Shown here: piece after piece, positions 46,796 to 57,782 of the stretch
Layout: each line of letters opens with the position of its first letter
How positions within the stretch are numbered: the first letter of the stretch is position 1
Assembly (NCBI GenBank): GCA_036877525.1
Contig: JAZGTH010000162.1
Location: forward strand, 124,001 to 188,000
Reading direction: 5' to 3'
Origin: Chromobotia macracanthus
Taxonomy: Eukaryota; Chordata; Actinopteri; Cypriniformes; Botiidae
DNA length: 64,000 nt
Program-made: the position numbers and the translations under genes
Notes under the pieces: model-generated
Told to the model about the DNA's origin: nothing
Database searches by the model: none
The model's input: only the letters and a program-made list of their open reading frames with translations

Positions 46796-49257
46796 CAGTG
46801 ACATTCTGTCAGTCATTTATCAGTGTTAACACACACACACGTTAGGACACATATACACACTTTGAACTGTGTAGAAACCTCTACAACCCAGATCAATATG
46901 TGTTTGCTAAAGGTAAGAGGAAGTTTGCATAGGTTTTTTCAGGGTAAGAGTCTCGTTTTTCATGTTTTGTTGCATTCTTCTGAATCAGCTCTGCCCGTGA
47001 GCAAACACATTTAAGCCCTGAACGCTCACACACACAAACCCTCCAGTATTACTCACAGTTTCATTCTGTTCTGATCTAACAACCATTTTTCTTTTTTAAT
47101 CTGTTGTCATCCAAATCAGATGCTTCATTCACAACAGAACGCCACCAGACAGTTTAGCTGATTTAATCTGTCTCTTATGAAAAAGTTTTTCAAAAAGTTG
47201 TTGTTTCCTTGTAATATATTCTTGTTTTCCTTGTATGGTATTCTTGTAAGTACCTTGCAGAACCAGTAAATAAAAACTGTTACTCATTAAGGGTATATGA
47301 AAATGCTGATATATCACCTACACAATACTTGTGATGTAGGGGTAATATTAGAGGGTTGCTAGGCTAATTACCTGATACTCAAAGACATAGGGTCCTGATC
47401 AAATAAATGGCTTGCTGGTCTGATAGGGTCACACAAAACACAAAATTTTGACAAAAAAGTTAAACTTTCATATGTTAAAAAAAATTATATACAAATATTG
47501 TTTTTAAGAGGGAGTAAATGGTTTCCATATTTGATGATGACATCAAAGTCTGTGACACTTCACTAGCCAAATTTAGTAGATGCCAACATGAGTAGGTCAA
47601 AGCCTTCATCCGTTTTAACAAGAAAATACAACTTGTATATATATAATATAATACAGGTTATGAGTTTGCAATTGTGTCTTAACACAATGTTTGATTTAAA
47701 ATCTGGGTCTATAAGCAAAAGCAGTTGAGAATAACCACTGAGTAGATACTCTTTTTCAGTGGCCTTTTGAGTCACTTTTCTTAAGTCTCACATTTCTTGA
47801 GCCTCTCCTCAGTTTTGTAACTGGTGTCCTCCAGCTGTGATAATTTTCTTTCCACCCCTGTGCGCCCCAGGTGCTCTAAGGCATGATTTCATTCACCTGT
47901 GCAGACAAGAATCTGCATTCTGTGTGGCAACACTAAACTACCTGTTTAGTAACTAAAGAACACACCGTTTTAGTAAGAAAGACAGTGAGTGAATCCTCCC
48001 GATAAGAACAGGACAGGACGGAGGTCTGTGGCAAGATACATGTGTTTGATGTACCTCATAAGACATAATGATAGTGGTCTGGGGTGGAAAATGACTCATG
48101 AGTGTGTGTTTTTCTCTAAATCAGCAGACCGGTTATACAGTGTCTGTGTGTTTAGTTTACCTAACAACGTTACTGTGGCATTAGATGTATGAAAGTGTGT
48201 GTTTGGTTGAAATGCATGAAAGTGTGTGTTTGGTTGATATGCAAGATTGCCTGTGTGGATTTTTGACTTTTTGAAGTAAAAGGGATTTTCGGGCTCAATA
48301 CAGTGGGTGTATATGGTGACGTTCTTGCCAAGTGGGCTAAGATGGCTGTCTTGCACTGGGGCATGTTTATACAGAGTCTTTGCAGTGTTCCTTGTATAAA
48401 CTTGTGTAAGCAATTTGCTTGCAGATAATCTTAGGAACTATTCCCACCTAGAAAGTTGTGATGCTGCAAAGGATTATGGGTTAATGATTGTGGCTTTGGA
48501 TACTTTAAAACTAATGTCATCAAGGAGTGCAAAAAGCTGCCTGGTGCTGGTGGGAAGATAAAGTCAGAGGCTCATTGGGGTACTGGAGAGGGTATATATG
48601 TTTTCTAGAGGAAAATTGCAATGCTCAGAGGTTATTCTTTCACATTTCAGGAGGCATAAAGGTGTGTAAGTCACCAAACAAAATGTAAAAATGACTTCCA
48701 AATGGTTTCCCAAAAACAGATTACAACTCCAAAACCTGAATGTATGGGCAATGGAATGGCACTTAAACAAACAAACCAATGTATTGAAAGAATCACAAAG
48801 CCCCTGTTTAGTCCTAATTACAATTGTTACTGTTTTTTTTAACTGGGTGGGATAAAAAGTCTTCCAAATAACATGAAAAAACATCACCTTTAATAGGGTT
48901 CTCAGTTATGTTCCAATAAAGTGTTGGCTTTTGTTTCTTTTAATTAAAAAAACACAACAACTAGATAATTGTTTGCATATTGTAGGAGCTATAATATTAA
49001 TCCAATCACTTAGATAATTTGGTCATAGAATAAAAACTTGAACATTTCCTAATATAATTATGTAAATGTTTAATGTATTGAATGACTGCATTTAAATAAT
49101 TGATTGCAGACTTTGGCATTTTAGCAAATCTAAGCACAGTTTGAGATTATGTACAGAGCCACATTGCGATCACTAGGGTTATGTCCCCTGTGTGGTCTTT
49201 CCAATTATCCAGTTCTCCTTGATCAGTGAGCAAGTAGCCACCCTTTTGTGCCCTCAC
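46796..49257. other. Unassigned stretch with a small tandem duplication
   Basis: A 27-bp unit containing ATGAAAGTGTGTGTTTGGTT is duplicated in tandem (48186-48212 and 48213-48239). Otherwise no gene or repeat family recognised; several 60-107-codon frames have no motif. Confidence 0.45.
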
Positions 49258-49377
49258 CTGCCCGTGTGTGCAGGCACCCACATTGCCGTCCCCCATTCTG
49301 TCCACTGGCACGTTTGTATAATCTGACGCATACACTGCATCTGTCCCCCAGCACAGACTTGAAGATCTGAAAATCGT
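49258..49377 (-). other. Exon-like 40-codon segment
   Basis: On the minus strand, CACTTGTCTTTCAG precedes base 49377 and GTGAGGG follows base 49258. Both are good splice consensus matches, and the 120 nt between are open in all three frames. One frame includes YASDYTNVPVDRMGDG and stays open past the donor for another 22 codons. I recognise no protein. The pyrimidine tract of the acceptor would overlap the possible LTR start at 49390, so the two readings compete. It is a candidate only. Confidence 0.25.
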
Positions 49378-49389
49378 CTGAAAGACAAG

Positions 49390-49697
49390 TGTAACGGAAG
49401 CAGACTCGGAACACAGATGGAAACAATAGAGTAATTCGACTTTTCAACATTTTTCCAGAAGTTGAATGAATAGCATTCATTGAGCACATACTAGATTTTT
49501 TTTTTAGCAATTTTTTTTTTTTTTAGTTGTGTTTTCACCTTTTGTTATTGTCACCACTGCACTGTAAATAAACCCCCACTTGAGCGCACGTAAGAGTGGC
49601 CTGCATCTATGGCCTTTTCTGCCTCCGCACATCTTTTTAATAATCAACTTTTTAATGTTATAGCCCTAACCCCTTGACAAAATCTGGGTTTGTAACA
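49390..49697 (+). repeat. Possible 5' LTR of a Gypsy-type element
   Basis: Begins TGTAACGG and ends TGTAACA, so it has TG...CA edges, and it includes an AATAAA at 49567-49572. The end lies 3 nt before a primer-binding-like site. No second LTR is visible downstream to confirm it, so the left edge is a guess. Confidence 0.3.
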
Positions 49698-49700
49698 TTA

Positions 49701-49718
49701 TTGGGGCTCATCTGGGAT
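49701..49718 (+). other. Primer-binding-site-like sequence (tRNA-Pro type)
   Basis: TTGGGGCTCATCTGGGAT matches the well-known proline tRNA primer-binding consensus at 15 of 18 positions. It sits just after the presumed LTR end and about 150 bp before gag similarity begins, the expected layout for a retroelement. Confidence 0.5.
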
Positions 49719-49854
49719 CTTAACTTCTTTTTCCAGAGTTATTGATTTATTTTTTGTGCGTGAGGTGGAAACCGGTCGTATAGGGTAGCGTGTTTTGAGC
49801 ATTGGGACTGTGCGCTGTTTGTAGGCCGGTTGCGTTGTACTATAAGATGTGTAA

Positions 49855-50727
49855 GAAACTGTTAATCCATCTTTAGAGCAATTAGAAAGATGCAGAAAGG
49901 ATGATTTATTTCTCATTGCCAGTCATTACAAAATTCCTGTGGTCAGACAGGCTGCTAAAAAGGAGCTTAAAAGAGTCATTTTAGAAGGGTTAGTGGAGTT
50001 AAAGGTACTGACAGTATCTTCTGAGGAGGATGGAGAGGTAGGCCCTCTCTGTGTTGACGAGCGCCTTTGTGTCTCTGGTGATGAGATGTGGAGCGAGACC
50101 GTGGTGGCTGAGACCGAGGCCAAACCTGTCTTGTCGCCCTTTGATCCCTTCTCTCCCACTGTCTCCACTGAGTCTCGAGAGGGGAAGAAGTTAAAAGTTC
50201 ACCTGGCTCGGCTGCAGTTGGAAGCACAGGAGAAGGCGCAGGTGCGTCAGGGCGAGATGGAGCTGCGTCTCGAAATCCGCAGACTCGAGATTGAGGCAGA
50301 TAAGCAGGTGAAACTGCAACAACTTGAGCTTGAGGCAGCGAAGGTTGTCACTGGGTCTGTTTCTGCCCGTGTTCCCCTGTCGGTAGACATGCCGCCAGCT
50401 ACCTTTGATATAAGTAAACACATTACATTAGTTCCACAATTTAGAGAAACGGAGGTAGACTCTTATTTCAGTCTTTCTCTTCGTTGGCCCAAGGATGTTT
50501 GGCCACTACTCTTGCAATGTAAGCTATCTGGCAAAGCTCAAGAGGTTTGCTCCTCTCTGCCCCTAGAAGATAGTTTAGAATATGAAAAAGTTAAGGCTGC
50601 CATTCTCCGTGCCTACGAACTTGTGACGGAGACATATAGACAACGTTTTAGAAGCCATAAAAAAGTCTCTACGCAGACATTTGTGGAGTTTGCGAGTAGG
50701 TGTGCCAAACTGAACAGGTTGTTCTGA
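49855..50727 (+). pseudogene. Gypsy-type gag polyprotein, 3'-truncated, with a deletion in the core
   Basis: Gag builds the element's particle. The frame is open from 49855 to the TGA at 50725-50727 (291 codons). It has no in-frame ATG at the family start; an ATG at 49847 lies in another phase, so there is a frame break near the N-terminus. Order of parts: SLEQLERCRKDDL, then VVRQAAKKELKRVILEGLVE, an acidic spacer, a long coiled coil (LQLEAQEKAQ through LEIRRLEIEADKQ), then a SCAN-like capsid with FDISKHITLVPQFRETEVDS, LLLQCKLSGKAQEVCSSLPL and TYRQRFRSHKK. Between DSYF and RWPKDVW roughly ten residues present in relatives are missing. After TFVEFA the sequence departs from the family. No zinc knuckle or pol follows. 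Confidence 0.8.
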
Positions 50728-53035
50728 TTACACAGCACATCCTGTTCTCTTTCCCTTAGCAGAGTGACGTTTGTGAGGCATCCTCTACCTCACACATGAG
50801 TCTACGGAGTGCCTCAAACAGCTCTGGAGTAGCCCCAAGTCCATGCCCTTAAATGTCAAATCCCTACTAAAGTTAATTTCTCAAACTTTTCTTGCATGCT
50901 TAAGTGTAACCACATTATGCCATGGACCTAATCTTTTATATTGAAGTGATTCGTGCTATGAGAAAGGAGGACACATGCCTCTCTCTACCATCTTTGGTGC
51001 TGCACGGACCCTGCTCAAATTTCAGAGTTTAGAATGCATGTGATCCAAACAAACATCCACATTGACACTTTTATTCATGCTCAGAATGGCACACTAGTGT
51101 TACCTTTGGAGCCCTTGATAAAGGAAAAGCTTTGAATGTTTTTATTTATTTCAGTGTCTGCTCTTCTTGAAGTCCAATTTGTTTCTGGTTGTAATGTATC
51201 TATGCAAACCACCCATGAATTATAAATTCTAAGTCATGCAAATTGCATTAGTTGACAGACGATTCATTCTCAGAAGCAAAATAAGAAGCAAAAACTGTTC
51301 TCATGCCTGTTTATAAAGCCTACATCAGAATCTGCAAAAAAAGCTTTCAGGTGCCGTATGGACTTTTGACCTTTGTTTTTGTCACAGTTTTTGTCATGTT
51401 GTTAACATCATGCACTTTGGACAACTAATAACAGACTAAGTGTGAATTTTAAAAAAATATTCAACCAAATCTATTTACAATCCCAAATCTACAAAAGTGC
51501 ACAGTAGAAAAAACATTGTGACAAGCATATGCTGTGAACTGGCTGATCTAAGGCCTTATGTCACACTTATCTGAGACTTGAAATGTGAAAGGACAACAAG
51601 GTTTAGTGTTGTAGTGTGCACTGGATTTTAGAAAGAAACCTAATCTAAGGTATTTTGCAACAGTATAGTTGGTGTATTTTTTGTGCCAGTAGAATGCATG
51701 TGCATTATTGGTTCAAACCCTGATTGATGTGTGCTCTTCACAGAATAAAGATTTTCTAGAGTGCCAACAAGCATACGTGCAACAGGAAGTGAAAGATGAG
51801 GGTGGATTTTGAAACCCAAGATTGCCCTGCCTGCTCTTGCCTGTCTATTCAAGAGAGAGAGAGTAATTGAAACTGCGCCAAGGTTGAACAGAGAGAGAGA
51901 CAGAGAGACGTGTTTCTGATCGTGAGGAATTCTGCCTCAACAAAGATCCATCTTCACCTGCAGCAGACGTCTCCAAGGTGACCGCAATGTTTTCCTCAAT
52001 AATAGGGAAAGCAGAACATTAAGTTCATCTTCACATACCAATTCCTACCAACAGCTGTCAGGTAAAAGTACCGCAAATACATACCTGGACCATTCCATAT
52101 GTTACAGTTACTGAGAGGGGAACCATCAAACACACTATTGACAAGTGCAAAGTTTATCCCAAAAAACCTTTTAGGGCTGATGACAAAATGTCTAAGAACA
52201 AAATTCAGCTTCTACCTGTTTCTCTGATAACATTTTTTACATACAGCCATGTTTGATGACAAATGAGCTGCAAGCTTGAGGTGTTTGTTAACGATAGAAT
52301 ATTTATCTTCTCAGCATATCTCCATGTTAAAGAGGGAGGAGTTTAGACTGGTCTTTCTGACATGGACTGATTATGGACCGCCCCAGCACAGGTGACAGAC
52401 GCTGTTCTTCTGCACTAAGCCCACACTGGGCCCTTAGAGAGCCAACAAAACAAAACCGAGAATGATGACTTTTTTTTTTTTTGGGACAATGGATGATCTC
52501 CCATGCAAACAATCTATTTATGTACAAAATAGAAAAGAGAATAAGTTATTGTTGGGTAATGCTGCAAATTAAGATGCCTATTACAGTGGTAACCGATCAA
52601 TGCACATTTAGCTCTTGTTCCCTTGTGCTTTTGTTTGCTATGGGAAAGCATCATATCCTGTGTTGCCTTGCTGAACGTTGTCTTTGTCCCAGCTGTGTCC
52701 AAAGTGTTTCTCACAGTCCGACAGGGTTATCTGACCTTGTCTGTCAGGTAAAACAAAACCATGAGAATTCAGCTGAATTCACCTGAAGTCAATGGCATTG
52801 CCCTGCACAGCTTCAAGCTCATCTTAACAGCTTTGAGACTATAAAACAAAGTATTGTGTGCCGTGCTTTTTTCTTTTATTTATAATTGCTTCCTCCTATG
52901 TCTGGGAAGGCATTTACCTTTAGCAGGTGTGACATGAACTGCTAGACAGAAGAAAAATCTTGTCAGAACAGGGCCCAGTAATTGGTACCTAACATGAAAT
53001 GCAAATGGTTATGGCACTAAAAATAAAGACCAAAT
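50728..53035. other. Unassigned stretch after the gag relic
   Basis: I cannot follow protease, reverse transcriptase or integrase here. A purine-rich GAGAGAGA patch lies at 51853-51908 and a T-run at 52470-52481. Short open frames (up to 101 codons) have no motif. Confidence 0.45.
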
Positions 53036-53210
53036 GTAATTTAATTAATATAATTCTCCTGTATGCTTCTCAAACAAAATGATTCTAATCATAACCCTTA
53101 AACCTAACCCTAATCTAACAGTCCACTAAAAAGATTTAGTGGATGTAGTAGCAAAGATACTTATAATTAGAAGCATGTCTAAAGTGGACTATTAAATAAA
53201 GTGCAACCCA
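53036..53210 (+). repeat. Cyprinid interspersed repeat with CCTAACCCTAA words
   Basis: Ordered words CTTAAACCTAACCCTAATCT, then CAGTCCACTAAAAAG, GTAGCAAAGATACTTATAAT and ATGTCTAAAGTGGACTAT, ending AAATAAAGTGCAACCC. This matches a common fish repeat; it is not telomeric DNA. Confidence 0.55.
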
Positions 53211-54350
53211 ATGGCTTTGTTCTTCACTTAACAGATGAGATTTCATGTTGTACAATCCAATGTATTCACAATCCTATATTATGAATACCTTCCTGAGAAT
53301 AATTTATTTACAGAGTGGTAGCAAAAACACACAAGGCAAAAACATGACCTTTTGGTCCTCCTTTGACTCCATGTGGTCCTCATCTGAGTCCTCCGCTTAG
53401 TCTGCATTTCAGGTATTGCTGCACTATTGATTATTATTCTTTAAGTGCCAGTGACATTGTTTACCAAGCAAAGGCACAGAGTCACACAGCTCTGACAGTT
53501 AGTGCACATGTTAAAGGCATATTATGCTGTGGTGCTTACTTTAAAAATGTAGGCTTGAATCTGTATGCCCTGATATGATTCCCCCTCTTTTTGGCCAATG
53601 TTTAACAAGACAGTTTTTAAATTAACATGGTATGTTTTAGAACCTTAGATATTCACTACATCAAGGAAATTTTGATTTATTCATTTTGATTATTTTTTGA
53701 AGGAAAGTTTGCTTTACAAGGTTTGTTCATCAAATTTAAAAACACAATAATGTGTTTTGAACACTTTAGTACAATTAAAAGTGTAACAGCACTCTTATGT
53801 AAATATAATTTCTTATTTTTACACCACTGAGTTAGGCATGAATGTTACATTAGTCAGGTAATAATATTCTGCATACGCTGTTCTGCTGCGTGGGACAGAA
53901 CAAGTTTTACAGGATCTGACAGAATCAATCCTCGATCTTTTTTCTCCCTTTCAAAAAGGGAGAAAAAAGAATTGATCCTACAATCAGCCTGCAGACCTAA
54001 AACCCAAACATCCTAAATCCTATTCTTTTAAATTTTTCCAAGTGTGAGACCTGGAATATGCCAATATTAGGGTTGATTTGGGGCATGTTCAGTTTCAAGT
54101 TCAGAAGGAAATTTGTTGGTGAATTACATGGGCTTTGGTTAGAGCATTGCGCAATGTGTGGGTGGAGAAGGCTGTTTTTACCCTGGGAGGCAAGCAAGCT
54201 AGTGCCCCAGCCAGAAGCTGTAGAAATGCTTGCCTTAGAGAGCTGAGACTGGGCACAAATCCATAAACATATATACATAAAGAATACAGACATACAGGGC
54301 CTACAGAGATTAATTTAAAATATATTTTTTTTAATTCAGGAAAACAATTT
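53211..54350. other. Unassigned stretch with one perfect hairpin
   Basis: Apart from the hairpin at 53937-53969 nothing is recognised. The opposed open frames at 53997-54403 show no motif. Confidence 0.4.
53937..53969. repeat. Perfect 15-bp hairpin, 3-nt loop
   Basis: CTTTTTTCTCCCTTT, loop CAA, AAAGGGAGAAAAAAG. AATCAAT and ATTGATC words outside the stem extend the symmetry imperfectly. One arm is all pyrimidine and the other all purine. Confidence 0.9.
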
Positions 54351-54639
54351 AGGTTACATATGTAAACCTGCTCCCTGAGGTGGGGAATGAGATGTGCCTG
54401 CAAAATATGTCATCAGCTTAGGTCTGAAGAAAGGTCATGCAGGCGAGACTGAGATGTGGCGAAGTGATGCAGCATCTCATCTCAGGAAATGTCTCGTTAC
54501 GTATGTAACCCTGTTCCCTATCGAGGGTATGCGTCAGTCTGACACTATGGGGAAATAATACCCACTACGCCACAGTGAGGGAAGGCCTGCCCCAGATGCT
54601 GTGAAACATTGGCACAGAACATAGGAGCAGATTTAGACT

Positions 54640-55580
54640 TGTCAACCCAGGAGGACCTGAGTGCCTGGAGTTGAGTTTAAGTCTAAACTATAGAATCTAA
54701 TAAATGTGTGCGGAGAGGAAAAGCCTGCTGCAGCACAAACATCACTTAGGGATGCTCCCCTAGACAGAGGCTTAGATGATGCTACACCCCTGGTAAAATA
54801 CAGTATACTCTAATAATAGAAAATATAGAATACGCTAATGCCCAAAGGTGACACAAGGTCACAGTCCTCATAGGCCAGGGTAATAGCATCCAGTGAGATA
54901 GGCACTGTTTTATGACCGCATTACCTCGGTTGTGGCCACCAAAATCAGAATCAAACGGTGGAGGACAGAAGGCTTGAAGTACCACTGGGTGACCAACCAC
55001 AGCAGGCACCTTGGGGATATGAAAAATTGCTTTAATAAGGCCAGGGGCAAAATCTAAACAGGCAGGATCTACAGATAGAGCCTGTAGATCTCCTGCTCTT
55101 TTGAGCGATGTAAGAGCCAAAAGCAAAGCCACCTTTAGAGTCAGAAACTTATCCAAGACTGAGTCTAGGGGCTCAAATGGAGCCAGAGATAAACCCCTTA
55201 GAACAATGGTGAGAACAATGGTTCTGTCACACTTTCTGCCAAGTGTGACAGAAAGACATCAGCCATCTGGCACCACCCAGAAAAGGAGACCAGGGGGTGT
55301 CTCCCAATAGAGTCTCCATCAACAGGTTCATGGCTAACAGACACGGTGGCCACATAAACCTTTAGGGTGGCGAGAGCCAAGCCTGCAGAAAGCCACTCTT
55401 GAAGGAACTCCAGCACTGAACCAACAGGGCAGCAAAACCGGTTCAACATGGTGTTTCCCACACCATGATACAAAGAGCTGCCACTTCAGGGCATACAGTA
55501 TCCTAGTAGATGGGGCTCTGGAACTCAGAATGGTCTCTACAACCTCAGTTAAGAGACCAGAATTTGAGAGCTGGCCCACA
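54640..55580 (-). pseudogene. DIRS tyrosine recombinase relic (D)
   Basis: Catalyses integration of DIRS circles by a covalent phosphotyrosine mechanism. Blocks in order on the minus strand: EVVETILSSRAPSTRILYAL near 55545, WQLFVSWC, CPVGSVLEFLQEWLSAGLA near 55420, TLKVYVATVS, then FLTLKVALLLALTSLKRAGD with LQALSV near 55150-55080 (first catalytic Arg in KRAGDL), LQAFCPPPF near 54965, and FIRFYSLDLNSTPGTQVL near 54690-54640 (catalytic Tyr in RFYS). The H-x-x-R box expected shortly before GVASS is not readable. A 13-bp hairpin (55222-55253) sits in the linker. At least three frameshifts; non-functional. Confidence 0.85.
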
Positions 55581-55589
55581 GTTTCCAGA

Positions 55590-56465
55590 TCTCCTGGGGG
55601 GAAAGATCAACCTCCGGCCAGGTGAGACATTATGTCTAAGAACCAGACCCGGGTTGGCCAGAATGGCGCTACTAGAAGCAGCCAAACTTGGTCCTGGTGA
55701 ACCCTGGCTTGGACTTCTGGGAGCAAGACTATCAAGGGAAATGCATACAGATGTAATCTCTGCGACGTCTGTACCATGGTATACAGCCCCAAGGGAGCTG
55801 GATGAGGCTGAACCAGAGTGGACAGTGTGTCGACTCCTCAGAGGCGAACAAACCCACTTCCGCTCTGCCATACCTCTGCCAAATGGACTCCACCACTTTT
55901 GGATAGTGGAGTCCATTTTGGCAGATACCCCTGCCTCAACAGGATATCTGCTCCCAGTTTCGCATCTCTGGGATATATATTTCTCTAATGGGAGAGCAGC
56001 CTGGTCTCTGCCCAAAGAAGGATCTGCTGCAACTGCCTGAACAGGAGGTATGAACGCAGTCCTCTTTGGTGATTCCAGTGTGAGACCACTGTAGTGTTGT
56101 CCGTGTTGACTAGGATATGTTGGCCCTTAAGGTGTGGGAAGAAGTGTTTCAGTGCCAGAAACACTGCCCTCATTTCCAGAGAGTTTATATACCAGGAAAG
56201 ATGAGGGTCCTCACACTGACCACGGACTGGGTAGCCATCGAGAACTGCACCCCAGCTTGTGAGGGAGGCATCCGTCATAAGAGTCCTGCGACAGCGTAAC
56301 GCTCATAGAGTGGGACCAAAGGTACAAACCGGGGTCTGAACCACATAGAAGGGGTATGAAGCCCTCAACGCATAGCCCTTACCACCCTTAGTGGGTGGGT
56401 TTTGGGATGAAACCTGTTCATTTTTAACCAGAACTGAAGTGGTCTCAAATGCAGCAAACCCAATG
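55590..56465 (-). pseudogene. DIRS RNase H region relic (D)
   Basis: RNase H removes RNA from the RNA:DNA hybrid during reverse transcription. From 56465 down the minus strand: IPLGLLHLRPLQFWLKMNRF (linker), then a 98-codon open frame (56278-55985). That frame has the acidic catalytic residues in MTDASLTSWGAVLDG, INSLEMRAVFLALKHF and NTDNTTVVSH. Further down come YTMVQTSQRLHLYAFPLIVL and LLLVAPFWPTRVWFLDIM, the conserved tail before the recombinase. The frame shifts between these blocks, and a 13-bp inverted repeat (55881-55918) interrupts the middle. The 176-codon plus-strand frame across this region is a shadow. Confidence 0.85.
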
Positions 56466-56469
56466 GAAT

Positions 56470-57060
56470 CATCTGGACAGATGAACCGTCAGGTGCTTCT
56501 GCCTCCCGAAACACCTGAGGTGGCAGGGAGAGTAGAAGCTCCCACTGGGGGCTCTGAGAGGGGTTTGGCACAAAGGTGTTTGGAGCTCCTGGAACAACCT
56601 CTACCAGCTCCTCAAATGTGGCAGAAAGAGGAAGTTGGTCTGCTTCAACACCCATCTGGCTGCTGGCAGTCAGATCGTCATCTGATGCTGCCAGCATGAG
56701 CTCATCCTCCAGCTCAGAAAAAACTGTAGAGCGTGCTTCTGAAGCTGGCATTTGCTAATCCGATTCGGCGGAGAGAGCAAGAGAAAAGGTGGGGCCCGTT
56801 TCTTGCTGCTCATCCAGCAAAACAAGCTGCGACCCCCACTAGTTAGGCCTCCACTCAGCCTCGGCAAAAGCGGTACCAGCCGCGAGCTTCAGCTGTATGG
56901 CTCCCATCAGGATCAAAGAGAGCCAGGCAGGAGCGGAGCATTTTCAGCGTAAGTGATTTGCACTAAGAACAGTCAGCTTTCTCAGGAGAACGGCGTGTTC
57001 CGCTCCTAAAAACACACATATGATGTGTATCACCTGCTGCGAAAAGGCGGGGCCCGCATG
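56470..57060 (-). pseudogene. DIRS gag-like ORF1 relic (D), joined to RNase H
   Basis: Minus-strand blocks: ICVFLGAEHAVLL near 57025 (the CVVCLGAEH motif with two changes), AEAEW near 56850, then an open frame with MPASEARSTVFSELEDELML and AASDDDLTASSQMG near 56750-56640, the acidic segment of fish DIRS gag. Without a stop this frame continues into QMIPLGLLHLRPLQF, which belongs to the pol linker. The second half of gag and the reverse transcriptase have therefore been deleted, leaving an in-frame junction in a 128-codon open frame (56365-56751). Confidence 0.8.
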
Positions 57061-57100
57061 GGCAAGCTTTCTGAAGACAAAAAGCTGATGACAGATTTTG

Positions 57101-57782
57101 TAATTTTTGTATTTCTGCATAAAGAACTGCAAAATATTGATAAAATCTGTAACTGGATGAAATGATTTGCTTAGAATAAGAACACAATACCTGAGCAGAT
57201 TCATTTAAATGTATTGAAATGCAAATTTGAAGATTAACTGTCTCATATGGAAAGAACAATGCCTAAAATTGACCTACACAGTATAGGTCCCTATTCTACA
57301 CCAAAATCCCCCTTACACCCCGTCACTCAAGAAACTGCCACCTGACATCAACACACATTTGTGAACACAGTGGTATATGTGTTCAGCTTTTCAGCAGATT
57401 GTTGTCCCTTTCCTTTCTTTTCTTAGGGAAAAAGAGGACTTCATCAGAAAAAGCATTAGATAGCAAATACATTTGTCAGTCACATAAGGTGATTCAAGGC
57501 ATGTGAGGAAAGATTGGAAGTTCACTTCTCTCCTGTCTGTATTTTTTCATAGCATGCAGTATTGGATATTCCTTTAGCCAGTTGGAAAGATCAAGTGATT
57601 TCCCCATGTCTGTCTTTGAAAGAAGAAACCAGGAATTTGAATTAATCTACCTTTTTGTTTAAAGGTCAAGGTGAAGGGAGATTGAAGACAACCAATGAGA
57701 TCTAGTTAACGTGTCTGACCTGCCAGTTGGATAGGAACAAGCCTGTTACAGCTCCAGTGTATAGTAGGGTTGGACTAATAGA
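57101..57782. other. Unassigned stretch between DIRS D and a Gypsy integrase
   Basis: AT-rich. It may include upstream pol sequence of the Gypsy relic, but I can read no motif. Confidence 0.4.

Larger units (their letters stand above)
54351..57100 (-). mobile_element. DIRS retrotransposon D, internally deleted
   Basis: The longest readable DIRS copy in the window. Minus-strand order: leader end (57100), gag (56470-57060), RNase H (55590-56465), tyrosine recombinase (54640-55580) and a 3' terminal region at 54351-54560. The terminal region has GGTTACATATGTAA and, inverted, GTTACGTATGTAAC, plus a TTCCCTATCGAGGG motif. The reverse transcriptase catalytic region is missing, because gag passes directly into the RNase H linker near 56465. 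Local GC content is higher than in the flanks. Confidence 0.85.

Noticed and set aside
52705..52741. 31-nt micro-exon with CAG and GTAAAA
   Set aside because: Weak donor and no frame support; chance is more likely.
55510..56040. 176-codon plus-strand open frame
   Set aside because: It lies antisense to the DIRS D RNase H region, whose motifs are clear on the minus strand.
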